Positions 51,601-60,627 of a stretch of DNA of 64,000 nt are shown one piece after another; the stretch's first letter is position 1; each line of letters opens with the position of its first letter. The stretch covers positions 565,501 through 629,500 of the forward strand of contig JASFXZ010000020.1 of NCBI GenBank assembly GCA_032209605.1, given 5' to 3'. The DNA comes from Mactromeris polynyma (taxonomy: Eukaryota > Mollusca > Bivalvia > Venerida > Mactridae). The notes beneath the pieces were generated by a model. It was not told the DNA's origin. It was given only the letters and a program-made list of their open reading frames with translations, and ran no database searches. Position numbers and translations under genes: made by a program.

Positions 51601-54600
51601 CAGACAATTCTCAGAAAACCAGACAATTCCAAGTCACATATTTTCCTCCTATTAAATCACTGCATAAAATTCTCTGAACATGGCAACCTCTGTACACCGG
51701 ATTCCGGACAGCTGTATGTAACCCCTGACAATACCTTACAGGACAGGTACTTTATTTGTTAAAGTGTCAAACTGTGAAGCAGATTGAGAGACGAGGGCCA
51801 CAACTGCCGATGTTAACATTTTTTGTCCTGTAACAAGTGTGCATGTAATATTAGAAGCTTGGTAAACACTTGCAGTTGCTATATTAAAATTTTCCAACTA
51901 TGCATTTTTCAACAATTTCTTGTTGTTTTGTTATAAGAGTGTGCATTGCAGCAAACTTATTTCTAAATAAAAGCAAATTTTGGTATCACAACATGGTTTA
52001 ATTACAAAAAATAATAATTAGAACTGATTTCAATTTTTATGTATTCAATTAATGCATATTTTGTGGTCCCAATTTTGTATTTTGAATTTGATTTTTACTA
52101 GTTTAAAATAGATAATTGGCATATGAATATAATACACTGCAACTTCATTATAACGCGATCAGGGGAATCCAAGTCTGGTATAAATCTAAAGACATATCAA
52201 CTATACCAACTTACCCCACCAATCCAATAAAGCATTGTGCATACTACATATTCATAAATTCGTATTGGTTGAATAAAAACACGCAGGTAGTGAAAATATA
52301 TAAAACTTGTTTATGCTTTATGAATCTGAACAATACAAAAAAATAATAAATTATTTAATATTACATTAAAATGTGGTCACAACAACAACAAACACAACGC
52401 GTCGAAATAAAAACACGCCCATCAACCCATCATAACATTCGCTCAAATGAGTAGCTTTGTTCTAATTGGTCAAGGTAAGGAAAATAATTGAATGTGGGCG
52501 TGTCTAGATGACTCTGCATCTGCCACACCGATATGTCATAGATTCAGCACAATCCAAGGTCAAATTACGTGGATGTTTATGGAATATGTTGAAAAACATT
52601 AGGTGACATTTTGTACATGATGGTTATCATAATTGGACATACATCTCAGTAGACTTATGGCTGCGTATACGATTTTAAACAATTTTTCCTTTTTTAACAA
52701 ATTTGAAGATTTTTCATGAAAATATTGGGAGCCACTACGCCATTGTGTTATAATGGATATTGCGTTGTAATCGACTGCGGAATAATTGAGTGGCAGTGTA
52801 TGTTCTTCATCATGACAAATAATATCTATTCATGTAGATAGACTGAAACAGTTATTCAAGAAGGCACAGCTTGGACAAATTATAGCTGTTATGATAAGTT
52901 CTCTGAAAAACTATCAGAAAACCAGACTTTTAACCATGTCTGGACATGGTCCGTTGTTCCGGGAGTTTACTGTATTTCGTACACAAATAAGAATGGTTTG
53001 AGTATGTATATTTTAGAGCTACGAGTAAATATCTGTATGTTACCTGTATTTTTCTATTCCAAGATTATTTCGAGTTATTTTTGGAATGGCTAATTGTAGT
53101 GTAATTGATATCAATAAGTCCAGGCTCGTCTACCATTTAAAAGAGAGGGCAAAATGAGGCAATGTCTAAATTAATGATCAAAGGATGAAATGGTTGAACT
53201 TACCTGCATACTGTACAATAATGTCATATGAAAGCACCATGATCCAATACCAACACCTGACAGGGTAGAAAAAAATACATGCTTCAAATACTGCAACACC
53301 AAAACAAGTTTTAATGATTTGGCTTAATGCAATAACAATATTTGTAGTTGTAGATTATAACTATTCATATGCCGACACGTAGAATGCTGCAACCCCATTG
53401 GTCAATTCTAAACTGTACTCACACCATTGGTCAATTCTAAACTGTACTCGGTACCAATCAATCGGAAGCATCCAAGATGCTTATAGATTCAAGATATATA
53501 TACACATGGTGCTGACTTACTATCTGTGAATGCAATTACACACTTCCAGATGGTTGTAGTGAATGCATGATTACACACTTCCAGATGGTTGTAGTGAATG
53601 CATGATTACACACTTCCAGATGGTTGTAGTGAATGCATGATTACACACTTCCAGATGGTTGTAGTGAATGCATGATTACACACTTCCAGATGGTTGTACT
53701 GAATGCATGATTACACACTTCCAGATGGTTGTAGTGAATGCATGATTACACACTTCCAGATGGTTGTAGTGAATGCATGATTACACACTTCCAGATGGTT
53801 GTAGTGAATGCATGATTACACACTTCCAGATGGTTGTAGTGAATGCATGATTACACACTTCCAGATGGTTGTAGTGAATGCATGATTACACACTTCCAGA
53901 TGGTTGTAGTGAATGCATGATTACACACTTCCAGATGGTTGTAGTGAATGCATGAGTACACACTTCCAGATGGTTGCAGTGAATGCATGATTACACACTT
54001 CCAGATGGTTGTACTGAATGCATGATTACACACTTTCAGATGGTTGTACTGAATGCATGATTACACACTTCCAGATGGTTGTAGTGAATGCATGATTACA
54101 CACTTCCAGATGGTTGTAGTGAATGCATGATTACACACTTCCAGATGGTTGTAGTGAATGCATGATTACACACTTCCAGATGGTTGTAGTGAATGCATGA
54201 TTACACACTTCCAGATGGTTGTAGTGAATGCATGATTACACACTTCCAGATGGTTGTACTGAGTTGTTTGGGTCTGACACAGACAAAGCACTATCAGTAT
54301 CAGACTCATAACATTACATTTTGTGATTTGAGTGCTGAGTGCAAGTATCCATTATAATCCTGGACACTGAATTGATCTGGAAAGTTTATATACCTGTTTG
54401 TGGTATAAAGCACTATAAAGTACGCCTGTATGTCAGTATTTAACGGGGATTCCATTTGACACTTGGAATTTCCTAAAAGCCACGTTTTGACCCTCAGGAT
54501 TCTGACTGAAGGGTCAATTTTTCTCCATAGTATAGGTAATTTGGCTACAAAATTGATGACTTGTTCAGTCCATGAAGAATACAATAATATGAATGAAAGT

Positions 54601-56086
54601 ATAAACATCAGGCCCGATCTCTCGAAGCATCTCAAATCAAACTCTCAGCTCAATATTGAGATTGGCTCAAATCTGAGTCAAAATTTGAGATAAATCTTAA
54701 TTTGCATCTCTTGAATTTATTTTATTTAATCTCATCTCAATTTTTTTGTTTTGTGACACTGATTTTGAGTCCGGTCTTAGATGAGAAAAATCTCACTAGT
54801 TTGAGACAATATTTGAGATGGGATTTTTGCTCAAATTGAGATGTTTCTGGAGATCAGGGCCAGAGACTTACAGAGTAAACTTATATGGCAAGCAATCAAT
54901 CTTTGTTCAAGCTTCTGTTTGATGAGAAGAAATACTGTCACAAGTGGTGGTAATATCATAGCAACATTACTAACTGTATTCCCTGAAATAAAATATTGTT
55001 AATTTATATATAAACAAGAGGGTCGTGATCCTGCCATCATGATCTTGGTCTCTTTATTCAGGTTAGAAAATTGTCAGGAGTTCCATTTGACCCTGGAATT
55101 AACCCTTGACCCCTGGACTTCCGGTATGTTCAAAACATACATAAATCTAAATGTGGACTAGATAACAGAATGATGTCAATGCATGAATTTTCCAGAGATA
55201 AACCAATATTGAAGCTGAAGATTGTTTTGTAAAGTGCAGGTCAATATATGGGACAGAAATGTTATCGAGTTTGTCTACATTTGTGAGGAGTATATTATGA
55301 ATATTTATGTGATTTTGCAACGAAAAATAAGTGGGATTTAAATCATGCTGAGGTAATGGATTATGAATTTTATTGCTATTTAAATAAACATTTTTTAATA
55401 CACTCTGATTGTATGTAATAGGCCATTAAAGCATCTTTGAAGATTCTACTTGAAAAGAATGCCGTTTTACTCACAAATAAAGGTAGACTAGATGAATAAC
55501 AATGCAACAAACTGTCTTAATTATTTATAAGACATACAACAAGGAACAAACACGAAACATCAAAGGAAATGAATATCGCAACTACGCATATGTATAAATA
55601 ATTTTATTTATTTGAAAGTGTACATTATTCAAATAGAGAGGAAATGCATGTACAAATTCATACAAATATAAGTAAACATCTTGGAAACATAAAATAATGC
55701 TATTCTAGAACCGTAAATGAATCACAACTTCCCCATTTCTTATATTTTAAAAGTGTGCCGAGTTGAACCTGATTTAAAAGTGTGCCGAATTGATCCTGAT
55801 TTAAAAGTGTGCCGAATTGATCTTGATTTAAAAGTGTGCCGAATTGACCCGGGCCGAATTGACCCAGACCGAACTTCGTTTTTAGGCCGAATTGAACCGC
55901 TCCCGTTTCAAGATGTTTCATTTTTGCGACAATTTCATTCATTAACATGCAATATATCAAACATTAAGGTGTGAATACAAAAAAATAACATGTCTTACAA
56001 AACTCGGCAATGAAATCAGTCACAGCATAGTTCTCTTCGCACCAATCTATCGTGGAGCTTGGTAGACCCCAATATCCAGGCGCCAT
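36619..56086 (-). CDS. ACER3: Alkaline ceramidase 3, 11 exons, essentially complete
   Basis: Exons (minus): 55999-56086, 54872-54982, 53204-53256, 51429-51481, 48949-49030, 48016-48051, 46001-46056, 44575-44679, 40947-41048, 37695-37740 and, tentatively, 36619-36654. Phases agree at every junction, giving 255 aa against 267 in human ACER3. It begins [21 protein letters not shown]14, W15, E17, N19 and E28 match the ceramidase calcium site. [11 protein letters not shown] supplies S72 and His76, DELPM supplies D87, and HAWWH supplies His211 and His215, the zinc-binding set of the CREST/ACER fold. WNIDNEFC precedes the last histidine pair. Hydrophobic stretches are consistent with the seven-span ER/Golgi topology known for the family. 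It hydrolyses ceramide (long unsaturated acyl chains in mammals) to sphingosine and fatty acid. The gene is spread over 19.5 kb because its introns carry minisatellites and transposons. The first ten exons are firm; the last is weaker (see its own entry). Confidence 0.93.
37893..39050. repeat. 19-bp minisatellite, about 60 copies, inside a MITE
   Basis: Unit CCACCCTTACTGAGGTAGT, with GGTGGTCC variants at intervals. The right flank GGTCTTAATATTGAGGTTGA is the interior of the pogo-like MITE at 20799-20966. It lies in ACER3 intron 9. Confidence 0.95.
39160..40195. repeat. 43-bp minisatellite, about 23 copies
   Basis: The unit contains AGGACGCAGTATTGAGATTA and GGGTAAGTACAGGTTAATA. It lies in ACER3 intron 9, separated by about 110 bp of MITE-derived sequence from the 19-bp array. 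Confidence 0.95.
40260..40465 (+). repeat. Dispersed repeat with poly-ACCGACGGAC tract and GGGGGGCATAA tail
   Basis: TGACCTTGACCTTTGACCCC, then GGTCAAGGGGTTCTTGAGCT, GGACCGACGGACATACC and a CGAAGGGGGGCATAAA end. A related tail occurs at 51000-51042. I associate this style of repeat with bivalve genomes. Confidence 0.5.
41185..42256. repeat. 47-bp minisatellite, about 23 copies
   Basis: The unit contains GATACATGGTCGTTGATATA and CATTGTATGAAAGACTAAC. It lies in ACER3 intron 8. Confidence 0.95.
42400..43917. repeat. 26/22-bp minisatellite, about 60 copies
   Basis: The 26-bp unit contains CCAAACACATCCTAGCCAGC plus AGACAA; a 22-bp form lacks 4 bp. A block marked by the variant ACCCTAGCC recurs with a 274-bp period (42721 and 42995). 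It lies in ACER3 intron 8, next to the 47-bp array. Confidence 0.95.
44768..45625. repeat. 32-bp minisatellite, about 27 copies
   Basis: The unit contains TGATGACAATTAATAGAGAT and CAGGTGTATAAC. It lies in ACER3 intron 7, between exon 8 and the SINE. Confidence 0.95.
45651..45945 (+). mobile_element. tRNA-derived SINE
   Basis: The head is tRNA-like. It has a perfect RNA polymerase III A box (TGGTCCAGTGG, 45663-45673), an anticodon arm CTGGA-CTTGTAA-TCCAG (anticodon TGT, Thr-like) and a B box (GGTTCGATTCC, 45706-45716). It continues into a non-tRNA core with TCAGACGAGACTTTAATAAC, GAGGTCCCGTGT and GCACGTAAAAGAA, a central block I recognise from widespread animal SINEs. It sits in ACER3 intron 7 directly after the 32-bp array. 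Confidence 0.75.
46669..47770. mobile_element. 1.1-kb pogo/Tigger-like non-autonomous element
   Basis: Ends TACAGTCCAACCTG and CAGGTTGGACTGTA are exact inverted repeats. Subterminal copies of CATATGACAGGGAGTC occur at both ends. It has no transposase and lies in ACER3 intron 6. Confidence 0.8.
48016..48051 (-). CDS. ACER3: ACER3 exon 6, 36-nt microexon
   Basis: The sequence between a strong acceptor (TTTTGTTTTGCAG) and a consensus donor (GTAAGT) encodes 12 residues, [12 protein letters not shown]. It fills exactly the gap between exon 5 (ending IVTI) and exon 7 (starting IAYAIM). It aligns with the human stretch ending PIFHQ. Phase is 0 at both ends. Without it the third-to-fourth membrane-span loop would be missing but the frame kept, so skipping would be silent in frame. 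Confidence 0.85.
48308..48506. repeat. 33-bp tandem repeat, 6 copies, CpG-rich
   Basis: The unit contains GTTTCGCGCAGACGTACAGA and CACAGAAACCAAT. The period keeps frames open ([11 protein letters not shown]), but it lies in ACER3 intron 5. Confidence 0.9.
49096..50218. mobile_element. 1.1-kb hAT-like non-autonomous element
   Basis: Ends CAGGGCTCACGCTG and CAGTGTGGGCCCTG. It interrupts a tandem repeat of ACACACCACATATACTGGTC that continues on both sides (49035-49090 and 50219-50420). It lies in ACER3 intron 4. Confidence 0.7.
50219..50425. repeat. Tandem repeat of about 45-50 bp
   Basis: About four units with ACACACCACATATACTGGTC and CCCAGGTATAATATATACAC, some with an extra TGTCTAT segment. 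Confidence 0.85.
50556..51042 (+). repeat. 170-bp direct repeats of a dispersed element
   Basis: AGTCAAGGGC(A/C)ATAACT starts at 50556, 50726 and 50896. Each unit also has ATGAAACCCCAGGTGCACAA. It ends CGGACGGATTGACAAGG and a GGGGGCATAA tail, like the repeat at 40260-40465. Confidence 0.75.
51116..51310 (-). pseudogene. Possible transposase N-terminal fragment
   Basis: A minus-strand frame contains [20 protein letters not shown] followed by LIRQV. This resembles the first helix-turn-helix of Tc1/IS630-type transposases. It lies in ACER3 intron 4 and nothing further is recognisable downstream, so this is a fragment at best. Confidence 0.3.
51507..52974. mobile_element. 1.5-kb pogo/Tigger-like element with a nested second element
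   Basis: Ends TACAGTAAAATCCCTGAAAG and TTCCGGGAGTTTACTGTA. The left side has a short tandem of TTCTCTGAAAACCAGACAA. A second element is nested at 52133-52800. It lies in ACER3 intron 3. Confidence 0.65.
52133..52800. mobile_element. Nested pogo/Tigger-like element
   Basis: Ends TACACTGCAACTTCATTATA and AATTGAGTGGCAGTGTA, with TATAACGCGATC/GCGTTGTAATCGACTGCG inside. It is flanked on both sides by the element at 51507-52974, so it is the younger insertion. Confidence 0.6.
53535..54261. repeat. 35-bp minisatellite, about 21 copies
   Basis: The unit contains GAATGCATGATTACACACTT and CCAGATGGTTGTAGT. Nearly uniform. It lies in ACER3 intron 2. Confidence 0.95.
55750..55890. repeat. Short repeat of AGTGTGCCGAATTGA
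   Basis: Four 26-bp units (TTTAAAAGTGTGCCGAATTG) grading into three shorter GCCGAATTGACCC units. It lies in ACER3 intron 1. Confidence 0.8.
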
Positions 56087-56984
56087 GTTGTTTACAATAT
56101 TTGGCGTGATTGTTTTGTTGTTATAGAAACATGGAAGAACAATAATCTTCTTCAGGGCGCCATTTCGAACTGCGCTCTATACATGAATCATTAAATGAGC
56201 GCTTGTTCATACATGACGAGTTTAATTTTAGTCTTAATCGATCTGGTATAATCAATAATGATTTTTAATAAGTAGGCTACTTTTACGAGAGAGCAAATTC
56301 ATATGAATCCACTTTTAATAGAATTCCATTCATAATTCACACATATATATAATGAATGAACCATCGAAATGATGTGAACTTTTAATAACCCAATGTAGAT
56401 TTATATATACGTCTATTAAAGACATTTGAAAAAGATCGTCTATATTGACAAAAACAACGCCTAGTGTTTGCACAATTATCAAACATTTGTACTTCGATCG
56501 ACTATTACAGTCCCATCTCTTCAGAACCACTCCCTACAGGACTGCACCTTTCACGGTTGTTGCTGAGAGACGGTTGCTCTAGAGAGGTTAAAGTTCTATG
56601 CAGCTAAACATCATAAACATAATCTGAACACGACCGGCAAATCAAAGGTTCTATTTAGAACAATTCCTATATTTCTATTTTCTACCAATGCATATGCTTA
56701 ATATCACGAACATATACCATGTATACGTGTCCGTGTTTATATGTAAGTTTCAAAACCAATAACATACTGGGGGAGTACATAAGCAGACAATCAGTATTTT
56801 ATTGACGCATTTGTGTGGCATGCGAACATATTTAACAGTTATAATTCGAACAATAGCTACCTGTGATAATTCGAACAATACATGCATGTGATAATTCGAA
56901 TAACATATACATGTGATAATTCGAACAAAAACTACTTGTGATAATTCGAATAATGACTACATATGTGACATTGTACTGTTCTGT

Positions 56985-57262
56985 CTGGTCATGTACAGTT
57001 CTGTCTGGTCATGTACTGGTCTGTCTTGTCATCATCATGTACTGGTCAATCTGGTCATGTACAGTTCTGTCTGGTCATGTACAGTTCTGTCTGGTCATGT
57101 ACTGTTCTATCTGGTCATGTACAGTTCTGTCTGATCATGTACAGTTCTGTCTGCGGTCATGTACTGGTCAATCTGGTCATGTACAGTTCTGTCTGGTCAT
57201 GTACAGTTCTGTCTGGTCATGTACTGGTCTATCTGGTCATGTACAGTTCTGTCTGATCATGT
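56985..57262. repeat. 20-bp minisatellite, about 14 copies
   Basis: Unit TCTGTCTGGTCATGTACAGT, about 0.9 kb upstream of the ACER3 start codon. Confidence 0.9.
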
Positions 57263-57479
57263 ACTGTCATACTTGATGGTGTAAATCTGAGTACTTAGAC
57301 CAGTCTAAAAGGCACGGTCTGAAAATTATGTCACTGGAATTTAGACTGTGTCATACGCGTTCAGATCAAGTAAAGTATTCATCAGAAGATATGCATTCAC
57401 AGTGAATAACATCTTTTTGTCAACAACATTATCAGTTTGCATAAAGTAAGAATTTACAAACCACTCAACCTCTTTTGAG

Positions 57480-58806
57480 CAACAACCATAAACCAACAAC
57501 CAATGCTTGCGTCTTCCAACATGTGTTGCCTTGGAGAGGGTGCACTGTACATATTGTAATCAGTGCATTAGTAGCAACAACCATAAACCAACAACCAATG
57601 CTTGCGTCTTCCAACATGTGTTGCCTTGGAGAGGATGCACTGTACATATTGTAATCAGTGCATTAGTAGCAACAACCATAAACCAACAACCAATGCTTGC
57701 GTCTTCCAACATGTGTTGCCTTGGAGAGGGTGCACTGTACATATTGTAATCAGTGCATTAGTAGCAACAACCATAAACCAACAACCAATGCTTGCGTCTT
57801 CCAACATGTGTTGCCTTGGAGAGGATGTACTGTACATATTGTAATCAGTGCATTAGTAGCAACAACCATAAACCAACAACCAATGCTTGCGTCTTCCAAC
57901 ATGTGTTGCCTTGGAGAGGGTGCACTGTACATATTGTAATCAGTGCATTAGTAGCAACAACCATAAACCAACAACCAATGCTTGCGTCTTCCAACATGTG
58001 TTGCCTTGGAGAGGGTGCACTGTACATATTGTAATCAGTGCATTAGTAGCAACAACCATAAACCAACAACCAATGCTTGCGTCTTCCAACATGTGTTGCC
58101 TTGGAGAGGGTGCACTGTACATATTGTAATCAGTGCATTAGTAGCAACAACCATAAACCAACAACCAATGCTTGCGTCTTCCAACATGTGTTGCCTTGGA
58201 GAGGGTGCACTGTACATATTGTAATCAGTGCATTAGTAGCAACAACCATAAACCAACAACCAATGCTTGCGTCTTCCAACATGTGTTGCCTTGGAGAGGG
58301 TGCACTGTACATATTGTAATCAGTGCATTAGTAGCAACAACCATAAACCAACAACCAATGCTTGCGTCTTCCAACATGTGTTGCCTTGGAGAGGGTGCAC
58401 TGTACATATTGTAATCAGTGCATTAGTAGCAACAACCATAAACCAACAACCAATGCTTGCGTCTTCCAACATGTGTTGCCTTGGAGAGGGTGCACTGTAC
58501 ATATTGTAATCAGTGCATTAGTAGCAACAACCATAAACCAACAACCAATGCTTGCGTCTTCCAACATGTGTTGCCTTGGAGAGGGTGCACTGTACATATT
58601 GTAATCAGTGCATTAGTAGCAACAACCATAAACCAACAACCAATGCTTGCGTCTTCCAACATGTGTTGCCTTGGAGAGGGTGCACTGTACATATTGTAAT
58701 CAGTGCATTAGTAGCAACAACCATAAACCAACAACCAATGCTTGCGTCTTCCAACATGTGTTGCCTTGGAGAGGGTGCACTGTACATATTGTAATCAGTG
58801 CATTAG
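57480..58806. repeat. 95-bp satellite-like array, 14 near-identical copies
   Basis: The unit contains CTTGCGTCTTCCAACATGTG and TTGCCTTGGAGAGGGTGCAC. Copies 5-14 appear identical; copies 2 and 4 share GAGAGGATG. The 95-bp period cycles the frame, so the repeated 60- and 80-codon frames are artefacts. Confidence 0.97.
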
Positions 58807-59472
58807 TACAACTATCATGCATTGAGTTTACCATAATATATCTGTAATATTCCCCATTGGACGTTCCCAATGAATTTGCTAATGAATAATATTCACCTCG
58901 TTTCGTTGTCATAGTAACCAGATACATAGAAACATAACTTTAAACCCAAACATAAGAGGAAGCAAAAGCAGCTGAAGTGAAAAATCGAGAAATTCTACTG
59001 AAAAATTAATGTGATTTTCAACTTCTGCGAAGACTTATCAATGTTATTGTTTTGTACGGAAAGTCAACTTAATGCTGCTAGTGTAATGTTTGTTTTTAGC
59101 GTATTCTAATTTATGATTGGAGGTCAAACATGCAGACCATAGAATAGAACAGATTAGTACCGAACAGAACAAAAAAGAAAGGAGTATAATATGACAGATT
59201 AGAATAGAACAGAACGAAACGGAACAGAATAGAACAGAACAGAAGGGAGCTGATCGAAGGGAATAGAATAGGGAGAATATTTGTGTATACTGTTCATACA
59301 ATGTTAGAGATAAGCCAAACAAGAGAAGACTACTATAATATAGATGTATAAATTTTGTTTAAGAGACAAAGTGGATCCAACGATGATGTCACAGTCTGTT
59401 GAAAGACGACAAGGTATTGCTTTGTATTGAATTAAGTGAAGACAATAGCTATCTAATACGTAATGTCATTAT
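58807..59472. other. Intergenic, low-complexity GAACAGAA tract
   Basis: 59145-59270 is a degenerate AGAACAGAA purine tract. No coding signal is seen. Confidence 0.6.
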
Positions 59473-59722
59473 TTGAGCGCCGCTGTACGATTTCCATCCT
59501 CTTCTGTAAGTGACGTCATTTTTTCCAGAAAACTTCACATGTGTCGTCACCGTGTACTGACAGTAAACAATATTTTCCCCATAATTATGGCAATATGAAA
59601 ACGAAGTGACCATATGGAGTAAATATTGTTTCCTGCTTGCAAATAGTGACATCAAATGTTGCGTTTTTTAAATGACGTCACTTACAGAAGAGGTTGGAAA
59701 TCCCGTAGTACTTAGCGCTCAT
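59473..59722. mobile_element. CRE-bearing palindromic MITE, copy C
   Basis: Complete copy with ends TTGAGCGCCGCTGTACGATT and TAGCGCTCA and TGACGTCA at 59511-59518 and 59673-59680. It lies about 0.9 kb upstream of the four-span protein's ATG. Confidence 0.85.
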
Positions 59723-60620
59723 TTATTCTCATAAACACCCAAGCCGTCTTGTTTGGTACCTATTTGGGGCCCATCGGGATACGGTCATTTATTATTATTA
59801 TTATTATTATTATACCAAATTTATATATAATAATAGCACTCTTTTCATATCATAAATATGTTCAAAAGTGCTTTACAATAAAAACATAAAATGCACACAG
59901 TTAGCATAGATTCGAATATAACATTCTAAAAAAAACACAAACATTTATCCTCCACCTCTGATACCCGTGGAGAAATTGTCATCTGCTTGTGGAAGGACAA
60001 GTTAGAACTGGTTGATTCCTGGAAAACTAGTTTGCTCAACTGACCGCAATGCATAACTGAACAAAAATGTTGAATACGCGATGCGTTAAATCTGACCCCG
60101 CATACGTGTCTCTGTACTCCGACTTTTACACGCGTCTTCGTACAGCGACATTATAAAGATGTGACGTCCGTGGCTGGACTACGTTAACAAAACATTACCA
60201 TAAACTTTGATGAGGTTATACACGCATCCATTTATTACACAAACAATGCACTCATCAAACAATGCACTCATCAAACAATGCACTCATCAAACAATGCGCT
60301 CATCAAACAATGCACTCATCAAACAAGTATTTGCTATTTTCTTTCCAACGAAGCAGGAGACGTTCGAGAATTTAAATTATGATTTATTATATTTCTTAAC
60401 GCATTTGATAGGAATACCATTTTGCGACTAAGAGTTCAAAGAGGAGACGAATGTTCTGAGTGGTTGTACCTGTTATGATGAAAAGCCATCATTGATAACT
60501 GTAAGCCTCCATCTTTTACTTTTACACCACCATTATGGTCGCACATATTCAACATATCTATCTCTGCTCAGTTCATGCCAACACATTTTGCTTCCTTTTA
60601 AAGATCATTTCTATTAATCT
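59723..60620. other. Upstream region of the four-span gene
   Basis: It contains an (ATT)n microsatellite near 59790-59812 and a 16-bp tandem CAAACAATGCACTCAT, about six copies at 60238-60327. No further exon was recognised. Confidence 0.5.
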
Positions 60621-60627
60621 TACAGCA

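Noticed and set aside
57480..58930. Fourteen repeated 60/80-codon frames as a gene family
   Set aside because: Shadow of the 95-bp array; each frame ends because the period shifts the reading frame.
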